This document shows, piece after piece, positions 1-12,800 of a stretch of DNA of 64,000 bases. Location of the stretch: the NCBI RefSeq assembly GCF_000003815.2, contig NC_049983.1:18367231-18431230 (forward strand), given 5' to 3'. The notes under the pieces are model-generated. The model did not search any database and was not told where the DNA came from. It was given only the letters and a program-made list of their open reading frames with translations. Origin of the DNA: Branchiostoma floridae. Lineage: Eukaryota; Chordata; Leptocardii; Amphioxiformes; Branchiostomatidae. How positions within the stretch are numbered: the first letter of the stretch is position 1; each line of letters opens with the position of its first letter. A program made the translations under genes and the position numbers.

Positions 1-276
1 TATTGGCTCAGCTTTCTTTACCCGGTCATGTCAAGGCCTCAGTAGCCGCAGCTTTCCTGACGGGGTCACATGGTTCAACGTTCCGTGAACATCTTTAACC
101 GCACAGACGACATTTTGTCTTCATATTCGGAGTGGGCACGTCACAACAAAGTCACGAGATTGTCAGCACAATACAGTTGTAGCCTGTAAACAAATTGTAT
201 TGTTGGGAGCCAAGGACAGAAGAGGCCAACTCTTTCGATTTTCAGCCTGCTGTGGTGGACTTGGTAGAGATGACAG

Positions 277-3200
277 ATGCTCTCTCGGAACCAGTATAGT
301 CGTATAGGGGAGAACGAGGAGGGGGACATCAACAAGCCTCTCTTCGGGGAGTCCAGACCACAGGTGGGCCGTTATAACATTGGAATCTACAAGTTATAAC
401 GTTAGATATCTTCTGAAACAGATATTCTATGTGTGTTTGCACACTTTTCTGATCTTTCCGTATGAGCGTACCTCTGTCTCTGGATATATGTATCGTCGTG
501 TGTGTATAACTGTGGTTGTGGGTGTGTCAATTAGGTGTGTGTGTTTGTGACTGTGTGTGTGTGTGTGTACATCACTGTTCATGTACGTGTGTGTGTGTCT
601 AAGTAACACTGTTCATGTACGTGTGTGTGTGTGTGTGTGTGTGTGTACAACACTGTGTTCATGTGTGTGTGTCTATAATGTAACACTGTTCATGTACATG
701 TGTGTGTGTGTGTATAACACTTCATGTACGTGTGTGTGTCTTTCTTTGTGCGTGTACATATTAAGTTGTATGTATATACAGGGTGGGTGGGTGTGTATGT
801 TTGTGTGTATCACTATATCATAGAAATTGTGTAGGTGTGAGAGTGTGTTGTGACTTGTACACATTGTCATGTCACATGTAACATCTATTATCATAATACC
901 GGTACGTTTACAACGATTTCTCTAGCCATACTGATTTGACAAATTGTCAACGCATCATTTTCTCCAGTTACATGTTGCTGTTATAGATTACCCTTGCCAC
1001 TTCTTCTGTGTAACTTTTCTGCCACTCTTGTCCTGCTAAAAGCGTAGTATTGTAATTGTAACACGCCGCGGAATTACACGGCGAACGGGCGCGTGGTTGG
1101 GAGGGGGTAAAAAATACCGGTAGGAAGAAACACGGCACAATTAACTGCCGCTATGTACATTTATACATCCTCTGATGTTCCTTCCTTTTCTGTCAGTAAA
1201 TGCATAAAACATAAACCTGCATGAGCATACAAAATGTCATGAGAAAACGGACGTATACTGTCAAGAATTTTCATTTAACTTCTGTCCGTCACAACCGCTA
1301 TGACGTAACACTTCACTGCTAGCGTAGATATAAAAATGGCGGGAAAATGGCTGCGTACGTTCAATTTTGCCCATTCAGTCGTAGATCCGGGCTATTATGC
1401 AACGGTTCTTCACACTTTTACATGAGTTGTAGGTCACCAACAGAAATTCAAGATTGTTGTTGAATCATGTTCGTCTTGTGCCGTGAGCATGTGTAATTAT
1501 GATCTATAAATTTGGCAATGAATGTGACAGTGTGTTCGTCCCACGACGAGCTGCCTACCCCGAAAAAGATACTGAAAACTTTTGGCCTTGTTGTCTTCGA
1601 ATGCATTGTTATCGATACTTTGTAAATGATGTATTGGACACCTAGACGTCTGAAGTGTGCACAGCTCAGAAATAACTATTGTTGCATGTGTAGATCTCTT
1701 TAAGTTCCAGTATTTTTAATCTACCGGTATAAGTCTTACTACCGGTATTATGCCAATGCATGTTATATCGACTGTATATGCATTCATGTCTCTGGATAAG
1801 GAAAAATTGCCGTCAATTCTATGCTTCCGATTTCAAAAGTCAAAAATATGTTGAATGATGTAACACTAGTAATGGATCACATATCGTTAACATTACATGT
1901 AACGTTAACTCTACTGCAAAGATAAAAAGTGGTCAAGGTCAGCACGGTGTTTGTTATGTAGTATGTACATGTTCAAACTTCAAACTCACATTTGAAAGAG
2001 TAGAAAGTTCCCAAATGTGATAGAGACTTACAAGTAAACAAGCAACCCTGAAGGGATATCAGATTTCTGCACACATGACCTTGAACTTCCTGAGATCTGT
2101 CAATGTCACAGGTAATTGGTATGCATGAGATCACACATCCTTGACTTCTCTAGGGTCAAACAATCAAGTGTACTGGCTATTGCATTAAATAACACAATTG
2201 TTGCTATAATCTATTTAGATAAAAGACTTTCAGCAAATTTTGCTCATGCAGGCAATATCTCCTACTGGTATAAATGAAATCCTACTTTCATCCCGAATAG
2301 CAAGATAAAATCTCTTCTTCATTCCAGATCCCTTGTGCAGAGATCAAAGTACATTTGTACAGTATATGTACTAGTTACAGTAGTAGTGGTCTTTTGCTTA
2401 GTTTAATGTGAAACTTGTGTTTTTTGCAGGAACGAGTTATCCATTGGGTTCTGGGTTTCCTCACATTTCTGTTTGTAGGAGTGAGTATGATTATATCATT
2501 TCATTACTTAAATAAGTATATGAAAAATTTGCACACACGCACACGCACGCACACACACAGTCAAACACTCACACGGACACACATATGATACATCTAACTC
2601 TAATATACATGTAACGGAATTTGTGTGTAACATCAAACATCAGAGTCCATTAGTAATAAGTTATAGGTTAATTGTATTTTCTGTTTGAATTTGGCAAACA
2701 AATCAATTCAAATCAAATGTTTAAAATGGACATGGATTTGAAATTGATTATTTCACATGTAGATAATGACTGGAGCTTCATAGAAACCGATTGTAAGGTA
2801 CATGTGTAAGTCCGGTTTCTGTCCATTTCAGTAATGATCTTATTGATGTGTTGGTCTGTATATCCTATATAACAGGTGACATTAGTCAGTGCCTTCATCT
2901 TCCCAAAATGGCCGCCCCAGCCCGTCAACTTGTACTTCGGCGTGTGTGTCATCCTCACATGCATCTCCAACATCATTCTGGTAAGTGACTTGTACCAATA
3001 TATATACACTTGTCAAGAATAAATGCCAGTTTTGTTGTTACCTCCTGGAAGAAGGTTCATCTCTGACAGGGGTTGTGGCAGCCTTTTCAAATTTTTCAAA
3101 AAAGCATTTCTAATACTGTATGTACATGTATACTAGCTATGGGGTTTTGCAGCAGAGGCCATTATCAACAGCACCATCTTAGATGTATTACCCTGAAAAG

Positions 3201-3656
3201 AAATCTTACTCCATATTGTGGATTTGGGCTGTTTTTTTCTCATTCAAAAGCAACATCGACATTACCAACCACTACTCCAAGTTGTATGCTACCAACATTA
3301 CATATGTATCGGGCCAGAATGTACTCCTCTATAGAATTTATACAGGTACATTATACCGTACATCCTAAGTTGTACATTCTGGCCTCTTACATGTAAGTCC
3401 AATCTTTATGACTAGGCCCCATAACCAGCGGTAAGAAATATTCATGACAGGAACTTCCAGTCAATTCCCAGTTTGAGTTTTGTTGTGTTCACCACTATTT
3501 AGAGACCATCATCGCCTGTCTTTTGCCTCTTCACAGATCTTCTGGTACAGAAAGGGGGACATCGACCCCAAGTTTAGAAGCCTGATCTACTATAACGCTT
3601 TCGTGATCCTGGTTCTGTGTGTGTGCGCAAACCTGTACTTCCACGGGGTGAAGTAA
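277..3656 (+). CDS. TMEM243: Transmembrane protein 243 (TMEM243), complete, 4 coding exons
   Basis: Coding exons are 277-363, 2430-2480, 2876-2980 and 3537-3656, all phase 0 with GT-AG junctions, giving 120 residues. Recognised from the human protein (118 residues, recalled): the N-terminal block NKPLFGES, then VTLVSAFIFPKWPPQPVN, FWYRKGDIDPKFRSLIYY and the C-terminal CVCANLYFHGVK all match in order. Hydrophobic stretches at about residues 34-53, 61-82 and 96-113 fit a small multi-pass membrane protein. Its molecular role is poorly known; in human it has been linked to drug-resistance expression and mitochondrial regulation. The ATG at 277 was chosen because an in-frame TGA sits six bases upstream and the frame then runs directly into the conserved block. 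Intron 1 holds a long TG microsatellite. The gene converges on DMTF1. Confidence 0.93.
545..830. repeat. TG/GT-rich microsatellite region in TMEM243 intron 1
   Basis: Interrupted runs of GTGTGT alternate with a short recurring phrase of the type CACTGTTCATGTACGTGTG, which appears about five times. Open frames here are artefacts of the dinucleotide repeat. A smaller CA tract lies at 2532-2560 in intron 2. Confidence 0.9.
1300..1400 (+). promoter_or_regulatory. Possible internal promoter in TMEM243 intron 1 (TATA-like plus E2F-like site)
   Basis: TATAAAA at 1329-1335 is followed at once by GGCGGGAAAA (1338-1347), the reverse complement of the classical E2F site TTTTCCCGCC. The rest of the 2.07-kb intron (364-2429) has no coding exon that I can support. 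This could be an alternative promoter or chance. Confidence 0.25.
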
Positions 3657-5560
3657 CAAAACGCAACTCTACTGTACAGGGTACGATGTAGGGGAACATT
3701 GTATAGGTGGTTTCAAGTGATGTCACAGCTGCTATGCTGGTCGGTTGATCCTGGAAGAGTTCAGTCACCTGTAAATTTGTATGTGTACAATTACAGGGAA
3801 CAATTACATGGTAACTTCATGCAAAACACCCATTAGCTGTATTCAGTAAGCAACAACAGTACTACTGTTTTAGTGATAATGTTTCCTGATGTATGAATAC
3901 ATGTATAAAATAATTATCACTGGCTGACAGAATAGTAAGATTTCTTGCTTTACAGATTTTGGAAATAAGACTGATGTAAAGAAAAATAGGCATTTTAAGT
4001 TTGACTTCAAGAATGGTACATGTGGAAAAACTTGTATAATACATGTAATTGATAAGTCACTTGTAGTTAATTTGTGTTTTATTTTTGCTTAGGCTTACAG
4101 TACTACTATATGAAAAAAAACTTTTTGTGCGTGTAAATTTTTGTTCCTAATTTATTGTTTCTGAAAGAGGATGCCGTATTTTCATGTACAGTTAATAGCT
4201 TATTCCATTCATTAACTAGACACAATGTTAGACAATAGTTGGGGAATATTCACTTGTATTCATATTACAAAATTGTGGATATTCCACTTATCACATTTGG
4301 GTTACTTAGTTGGAAACTTTATTTCAGTTGTCAATCAAAACAACTGTATGCCCCAACCATTATTTTTTTATTTTACACATTCAACTTGGGACTGAAAGAA
4401 ATGTACTCCTTGCACATGTAGGTGGGGTACGTTACAAAAAATGAAATTCAAAATATGATAGAATTGTTCTTGTTTTATTAAAGATATATTGTTAAAGCAT
4501 TGGCTTACAGGAATGGCCCCATGTACAATGGATCCTAGATTAGAATACAAATGTTATATATGCTTTGAGCTATGTATGACTTTTATAAGCTTTACCAACA
4601 TTTGGTCAGTACCATGCATGTTACCTTTTCTGTACATTACTTGAACCACATTCCATTATCTTGCCTTGAGTTTAAGCACAGCTTTGTTTTTACATAAAAA
4701 GAATTTCATGTTAACATAGAGCTTGAGTGGTAAATTATTGATACAATTAGACTGGTTGCATATTCACATTTTAGTTTTTCAGTTGAATGTTTATTGAATG
4801 GACCAATCCTTAAGCCCCGCTCTTCGATCATGTTCTATTTCGAACACCTCCATCAAAAACAGTGCTAGTAGGACAGAACTGTAACTGATAAAACCGACTG
4901 ACTTGGGTTTAGCTTTTTTGGCCCTAAAATCCTCTCAGATTGGGCCAAAAAAATACGATGCCCTCTTTATTAAAGGCTACATCCACTTGGTATAGTCGTT
5001 TGAGGAGGGGACACATATAGCTGCGGTAAGGGCATTATAATTTCCGTCAAAGTGAAAGCAGGAGGCACTCCATAGCATTACATTGTTGGTGGGCAAGAGT
5101 GCCTGGTTTTTGACATGCGGTCTATGCATGTGTAAAGCAGGTGTTCGAAATAGAATAGGGGTTTTTACCTTTGTTTGATATGATGTTCGATCAGGATCGG
5201 TCCATTATTAATTGAAGTTAGCATTATTACAGTAATTTATTGATTGAAGTATGTATACTACATGTATTATGTTTTTTTCCAGTACAACTGAAATGTAAGA
5301 TAATACACAGGCAACAGTGGTGTTTGATTTTGTCTAGTCAAAGAGTACTTAAATAGGTCATGTACAGTTTAATCATTTGAATTTGCCACCGTATGTACTT
5401 ACATAAATATATTCTCTAAGCAGAAGCGATCGTGGAGATACGTGTTGAAGCGGTTTGGATTTTTGCCGTCTCGCTCTCCTCACAAGGGAAGTGAGCCAGT
5501 AAAACCCTGCAGCTTACATGTTTTAACCTGTTAAGAATAAAGATTCTTGCTTGTTGCTGT
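3657..5560 (+). other. Probable long 3' UTR of TMEM243, including a foldback element
   Basis: No coding signal follows the TMEM243 stop. The first convincing AATAAA is at 5536-5541, so the 3' UTR may be about 1.9 kb. An inverted-repeat element (4797-5206) sits inside it. From about 5560 to 6578 I see only AT-rich sequence between the two convergent genes. Confidence 0.4.
4797..5206. mobile_element. Foldback MITE of about 410 bp with terminal inverted repeats
   Basis: The left end AATGGACCAATCCT and the right end AGGATCGGTCCATT are inverted copies. Further in, TTCTATTTCGAACACC (4833-4848) pairs perfectly with GGTGTTCGAAATAGAA (5140-5155). There is no coding capacity and I could not define a clear target-site duplication. 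Confidence 0.6.
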
Positions 5561-6578
5561 ATTTAGTTGTTTGCCTTGTCTGTTCATGCCCATCCATTGC
5601 AGTTTGTTCTGCTATCTACCTCCAGATAGAACACCTCCCCTATGCTATTACAACATCATGGCATGGTAGTTATCTTTAAGAGTTGGATGATAAAAGACAG
5701 TGTTGTATTTTTTGCAGTTGAAAAGTAGGCAACAAGAAATGCCCTTAAAAGAACATCTGAATGTAAAAAACATGAGGAAAATTCTCAATCTGCTTTGAGA
5801 TCATAGAATTTGAGGAAGTTCAGAAAAGCCATTAATAATGCCAGAACTACACATTAATGCATGTTTTGGTAACCTATCAAGAAATGGACAAAATAACTTC
5901 CCAAATTAAACAATGCTTCGCTCTAGATGTCATTTAATTCAATAAGCAACATTTGAGAAAATGACAATTGATCAAGTCAACTTTCTTCCATGTCTGTCAT
6001 TTATAACAATCTTCCGCACACTTATATTTAGTTTTTCTTCTAAATATACTTCACTTGAATAATAAAGACGTCATATTCTAGCAACAATGGCCAAAATTTC
6101 TTATTCCATATCCAGGTATATAGCAACTGGAATAAATAATTCAATAAAACTAGGTACAGTACTTCTCAAATCCACAGAATAAAACAACAACATCTGATGA
6201 TATCACACTTAAGTTACAGGGAAATACAACATGAATTAGTCACGATAGCCTTCTGAAATGATAATTCTTCAATAGAGCAACAAAATCCAGAACAATGAAA
6301 ATGAAATGGTACATTTTACTTATCTTGCATGATGTTTGGCCTTAATATTAATTGATGAATAAGTAAAACGCCATGAGTGTTCGACCAACAAAAATAACAT
6401 ATGAGAACTTTATGTGTTAAAATTCATGTTCTACAGTATACTTCTCCAGGTCAGCAGCTAGACCCATACTAGGTTATACATATTATGCAAGGCAACATTG
6501 CAGTTGATAAATAAATCTGTATCTATATAATGTTATATATATCATGCAACACAAACTTGAGTCGATGGTTGGCTTAGT

Positions 6579-6584
6579 TTTATT
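6579..6584 (-). terminator. Likely polyadenylation signal of DMTF1
   Basis: TTTATT on the + strand reads AATAAA on the minus strand, 263 bases beyond the DMTF1 stop codon. Confidence 0.4.
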
Positions 6585-6846
6585 TGCCTATTCTCCCAAA
6601 TAGTATCTATATATGTATGTTTTCTCCAAAATTCTGGCATCCTTGTCCTGTTGGCAATTTCAAAGTCTTTGAGGCTGATTTTCTTCTTTTTGTTCTCGCA
6701 GTGTTTTCAACCTCTCATGCCAGGGGCACTAGCCAATACTCAAGCAGCCTGAAGGCAATGCCTAGTGTGACAGATTGGAGCCTTTGATTCAGCCAACCAT
6801 AGAGTGAAGTTTGTGCGGCGTTACAGGATCGGAGAGAGGTTATCAT

Positions 6847-9800
6847 TCAGTTCACCCCCCTGAAGTCTGCCATGTCGTCGTCAGTGTGAGTAGTAGAGGT
6901 GAGGTCATGTTGGACCATATCGGAGGAGGACGCCAGCAGGTCGGAGTCAGAGTGCTGCAGGATGGGACCTGGAGAAAATACACAACACCATTTAAAGCAT
7001 GTTCCAGCTCTTATACTTTTTCTTGGTTTTATTTATTTTTGGAATCATTAACTCTCTTAACCCCCTTGTAACTTCCTTATGAACTGCAAAGCACCAGCAT
7101 GTAAATACTAAAAGGGCAATGATGCTGCCTTTCTTAAGGTGCATTACATTTCTAACTCAGTAATGTGATAATTTAGGAAATCATACAATGACTGATTCTA
7201 CATACTATAAGTTAAGATGTGGCTGAAACATCATTATTCTTGATTATATTTATTTCTTAAATCACAAAAGGACAGCTTTTGCAGCAAAGCTTGTTTCCAT
7301 GCTGTGGATAAGTACTCCTATCTTCAAGGGCTAGTCTTTTCCTCCCACATTACATATCAATCATACCTGTTAGAGTTGCAAATGGTATGACATCCGAGGT
7401 TGACAGCTGTCCGTCATCCACGTCAGACGTCGAGGACTGCACGAAGGTGACATTGTCGCTGACGATGACGTAATGAGTGGACGCTGAGGTGGTGACGTCT
7501 AGTCCCTCTGACTGACTGACATCTGCCATACTGGTGCTTACAATGGCCTGGAAACACATGTATGCATAATTGTGTGATCACTTGTTAAGCCACAAAATAT
7601 CCTCCTCTTCATCAATAAGCTTTGGACTCGCTGATGAAGGTTAGACATCGAGGTAATAAGATATGCCTGGCACTGACAAAAGTTAGTCTGTGGATGCTAC
7701 CTGAAACCTTTAACCGTTTCCAAAATCATATTGAGTTGCTTGAGTATTTCCTATTTGGCACAATTTAGATAGCCTGAGTAACTTTTCCCTTGGTTAGCAA
7801 GTGAAAGGATTGAGCCAGGGGTCACTAAGGAGGATGGTACTCAGGCTACAATTTTCAACACATCTTTCAACAAAAAGGCACCATTTGACACTTCTTTTAT
7901 AAATCTTACAGAGTATATCTTTTATCAGACATCAGCTGGGGCATCAAAAAACATTGTAATACAGTAGTTACCTCAGCTGTGACATAGTGTGCACTGTCTG
8001 GCAGCAAATGTGCAGTTGTGATGCTTCCATCATCAGTGAGCCCTGATTGGCTGATGTGGCTGTGGTCCTCAAGATCCGATTGGCTTATGGAGTGGTGTGC
8101 ATCCAGCTCTGATTGGCTGCTGCCAGGCTGCTCCCCTAGCTGTGATTGGCTGATGACATCCTGAGAGCTTATCACTGATTGGCTTATGGCTTCGGCACTG
8201 AGATCTGATTGGCTAATAGTGGCATGTCCAGTTATATCAGACTGACAGATTCTAACATGAGAAGTAAAATCTGATTGGCTGGCCATGGGGTGGGCATTGT
8301 AACTTGATTGGCAGACAGATGCATGGCTGCCGTAGTCTGATTGGCTGATGTTGGAGTCCTCACTGTATTGTGATTGGCTGACACTGTCCTGCAGATGGCT
8401 GCTACAGGACAGGTCTTCTGATTGGGAGACTTCATTTAAACCTGTAACACAATTAGACAGAAGGTTAGTCAAAACTTTGTACAAAGCATTGCAGAGTTAT
8501 GTCTTAATAAGGTGGTACCATAGCCTTTATAAGAAGGTAGGGGCAGTGGGTAAGGTAGGGTATTGGGAGGCAGTGAACAACCCTCTCCTCCCGTTGCCTT
8601 CAACCTCCCCAATACAAGTCAGTTAACCATTTTTACACCCTGGTGGAGTGAGGAAAGTCGTGTATAGAGCCTTTCCCAAGAGTACAAGGTCGCATGGCAG
8701 GATTTGGACATCTGGCTTCTGGACCATTCTGCAGTTCCGCCACACAATCCCACAAGAAATTTTATCTTTACAAGCTTTCAAAAAGTATTTCAAAAAGAAT
8801 TTTCAGGGACATGCTATGCAATACATGATGCACGTACTGTCGTCCGGGTGTCCCATGCCTTGATCGGGAAGTCCTGATTGGCTGATGGCAGCGATGTCCG
8901 AGGTGTTGAGAGTGGTGGTGATGTCGTGGTCCTGACCGGTGGACGTGCTGATGATGATGTGGTCAGACTGGGGGGTCAGCTGGACGGTCACGTTCTCATT
9001 ACTGGCCAGTTGGTCAGTCTGGATATAACAGTACCACATATCAACTTTTCTGTAAAAGGCACTCTTTCATCATGCAATACATTACAGTTTCTACTGAATT
9101 ACATGTTCAGTATGTATACATTTTGTATGTGTACCTTATGGTAGTTTCATGTCTGTGAACTTGACTGTATAGCTTCACATATAGCCATAGCATTTACCTT
9201 CTAAAAAAACCTGTAACAATTTAGGCATTCTATATTGAGTGAGAAAGTGATATTTTTGACGACGCCTCAGGGGAGTCGTCAAATGGTATATATTAGATTC
9301 AGTCTGCAAAAATTCTAGGAATTGCACAGGCATTTTTCCACAGGAATGCTAGTAGTCCACAGTATGCTGGGTATGCAAGTCCCCCCCACCCAAATCTATA
9401 CCAGATGTATCTCAGGTATCTTAGAGGAATTCTAGAGAAGATTTCCAGACAGCAGTAGGCAAAAGAGAGAGTCTATTGTTCTGCAGGCATTCCAAGTTGA
9501 GAGGTACAGGATAGGGTCAGAGGTCCCAGGACCAACTACTCATCAATGTCTAGTTAAGGCTGCTTAGCAGACTGACAGGACCAAAACACACTGTAGTGCT
9601 ACACACTGTAGTGCTCAGCTGTAGGTTTAGGTTACTGGCAGACCATTGTGCTGTACCAGGGATAGTACATTTCTGCTGGCTGTAGGTTCGTGTTACAGGT
9701 GGGCTTGTATATTGTGCCAGGGATAGGGAAGTTCCAGTCTATTTCTGATATGAGCTGTATTGTTGTTCACCTCAATCATCGTCATGGCAATAATATTTTT

Positions 9801-12800
9801 ATTGCCAGTCTTGTTGGAAATGGTGGAACTAGGTTTATGCAAAAGATAGCTTCTGTCTTCTACTTACTATTTTCTCTTTGGTTTTACGTTTCTGCTCTGG
9901 CAGTTTTAAAACAAAAACAAACAGAACTAAACAAAACAAAGCCAGACAAACAAGACAACCCTACCTGTACGGTTTGAACGATGATCTGATCAGATGAAGT
10001 GGGCGTGGCCGTGTACACCATGCCGGAGGACGGACGGAGGATGTAGGTACCCTGGGTACTGGTGGGGGTCAGCTGCATGGTGGACTGCAGTACCTCAAAG
10101 GACTGGTAGGAGGTGCCTGCTATGAGCTGACTCTCCTCAGGCTGCACAGGTTGGTTACCTTGCTCTGCGGCTGCTACAGTGGTGGTAGTGATGGTAGCTG
10201 TGGCACCTAGGTAACACATCGTGACTTTTTACCCTCCCAAATTAAAGCTTATGTTTCCCTTATAAGTTAAAGTTCGAAAAGAAACTAAGGATTAAGATGA
10301 TTTAATAAGCTTCTTTATGGTTCAAACTGTGCAAAATGTGATGAATTGTGAGTAATATGTCAAAGATGAAGGCCCCTGAGACATAAACAAAACATGCCTA
10401 GACATGCACTAAGCATGGTGTAGACAAGAGCTGTTTAAAAATACAATCTTAAACTTCTCCCTGCTTTCTAACCACATAACCAACACAAAATTGGTGCCAA
10501 ACTTTTTCCATAGAGGCTGACGGCTGAAATACTTACTGCACAAAGCTAGCTACACTACTAAAGGTCTACCTGCACCAAATTGTTCTTACCAGCCTGGGGT
10601 ACAGGAATGGGCAGCTGGACAGTGGCCATGTTGGGCAGGTCCTGGCTGTGGCTGGGACCACCGTTGACCAGGAGCTCCCCCCTGATGTCACGGCTAGCCC
10701 CATCCAGCCGCGTGACCTTAATTCTCGTGATGTCTGACCGCACATTCCGCGTACGCACCGAGTCGCTGAACACAGTCTTCAGACACTGCACCAGGGCTAG
10801 TTAAGGAACAGGGGGAGGTTGAGGTACAAGACTAGTTTTTATAAGACAAATCAAAACTTAAAGCTACTGATCAGTATAATGAAATTACTGCAGATATTCA
10901 ATTAAACTGTCTTTAGACTTTAGATTATCTTTAGACTGATCCCACAGCCAAATGGGAAGATATTGGTTGACTTGCTAATTGTCAGGATTGGTCCATTGCC
11001 TTAGACAAACTTTTACCAGTTAAAATGACCTACTTGGCAGGTCCATGTTCTGGTGCTCAGCGATCTGTCTCTTGAGTGACCACCACTTACTCCTCAGCCA
11101 CTGGGGGGACCGGACACTGCAGTGGGGAGGGGAAAACGAAACATTGATATAGCTCAAGTTTTCTTTTTTTTTCTCTTTCAAACACACTGTACAAACTTCA
11201 AGAGATCTACTGCAATATGCTTGAATGTTGTCTAACGAGATTTCGGTAATTTTTCAATTTTGGCTGATATTACTGAAAGCCAAAATCTTTTGGTAAAACC
11301 ACAAAAATTCCTGCAAAATTGTGCTTGACAATAAAAATGTTGTCTTTATTGACTGTATGCAACTAAACAAGGCAAAATGACTCTTAATTATGGTATTACA
11401 AAATGACCTACATCATTCTGCTCCAGCCCTGAGCCATTTTCACCCAGTCAATATCAGTGTCATCCTTCGTGTCCAGGTGTTCCACCCTGGGGGGAGTAAA
11501 AGTGTCTGCTTTATAACTGCAAGTGATGTAATAACCTTAAAATCATGAAACAACATATACTTCAATTTCATTTATTCCAACTGAGATTTAATTTCATGGT
11601 AGAAGGAAAAGAAGGTTTCTGCAGTGTTGACACAATTCTGAAGTACAGTAATCATACGATGGAAATGCATGTTTGCAGTGTCATGACTCCGCATTTGAGA
11701 TGTCATCGCAAAAACCACCCAAATGAAACCAAAACAAACATTTTAAAACTTCTAAAAATTTTTGTAACTCTTGTCCACAAAGATTCTATGTCTTTACAAA
11801 TTACAGTCATTCCAAACAATTTCAGGTTATATCTCAACAAGTTGCTGCTGCCATACTTGTGTATGAGTGCCATATCATCCTCTTTGGTCCACTCATCGCC
11901 ACCGGCTTGTTTCCAGTTAAGGTAGTTCAGCCACTTGGAGCGACACTGCTTCTCCGACCGCGTGCCGACACGCAGGGCGACCTTCGCCCACGAGATCCCG
12001 GAGGTAACGGGCTGGCCATGGATCGTGTTCGTCACCTCGTGAACCGCGTCTTGTAGCCTCTGTTCTTCCTCATTACTCCACTTACCTTTGGACCAATGAG
12101 AGAAGTCAGGTACAGGAAATTATGAGCAATTACTGGTATCAGCAAATAGCACGCTGCTTGAAACATGTTTCCTAGGATGGCTTATGCGGTCAATTTTTCA
12201 TTATGGATGTAATTTATACATTGACCAGAGACCTGGCGCATCCCTGTCTCGTATTCAGCTAGAAGAAAGGGTATGCCACCGCCTAAGGGGCAGTATAACG
12301 CCAACAGTGCTGTAATACACCGTATGACTATGACTGACTGCTGACTATACATTGTTAAGGCTATGGTCATGTTTAAGTAATCAGTTTTTGCACAGCTACT
12401 GCACTGAAACATCTAACAAATTTTGACATTGGTTTTGCCAAATATGCCACCAAGATCATTGTTTTAGCTCATCCCTGTGAATCAAAATATCATATTCATA
12501 TAAAGGATGTTTTTTAGCAAAAAAATTCAGACAGTCATTTGTTCAGCTTTGACAAAGTTGTTTACACTTTTTTGAGCCAAACTAAGATGTTTAACAGTAC
12601 GCACCTGAGTTGCAGGAGTCCCTCATGAGACGACACCTGTCCTTGACAGAAGAGGCACTGCGCCCCAGGGCTATCCCGATGGCTGCCCAGTTAGACCCAT
12701 GCTTCTGTCTTAACCTATTAACCAACAACAGTCTGTCAATAACTATCAATATTAACTATTGTTTAGCTCAATACTGGAAGCTTGAATGTATTAATGAAAT

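Noticed and set aside
557-823. Cys/Val-rich frame at the left edge
   Set aside because: Translation of a TG microsatellite.
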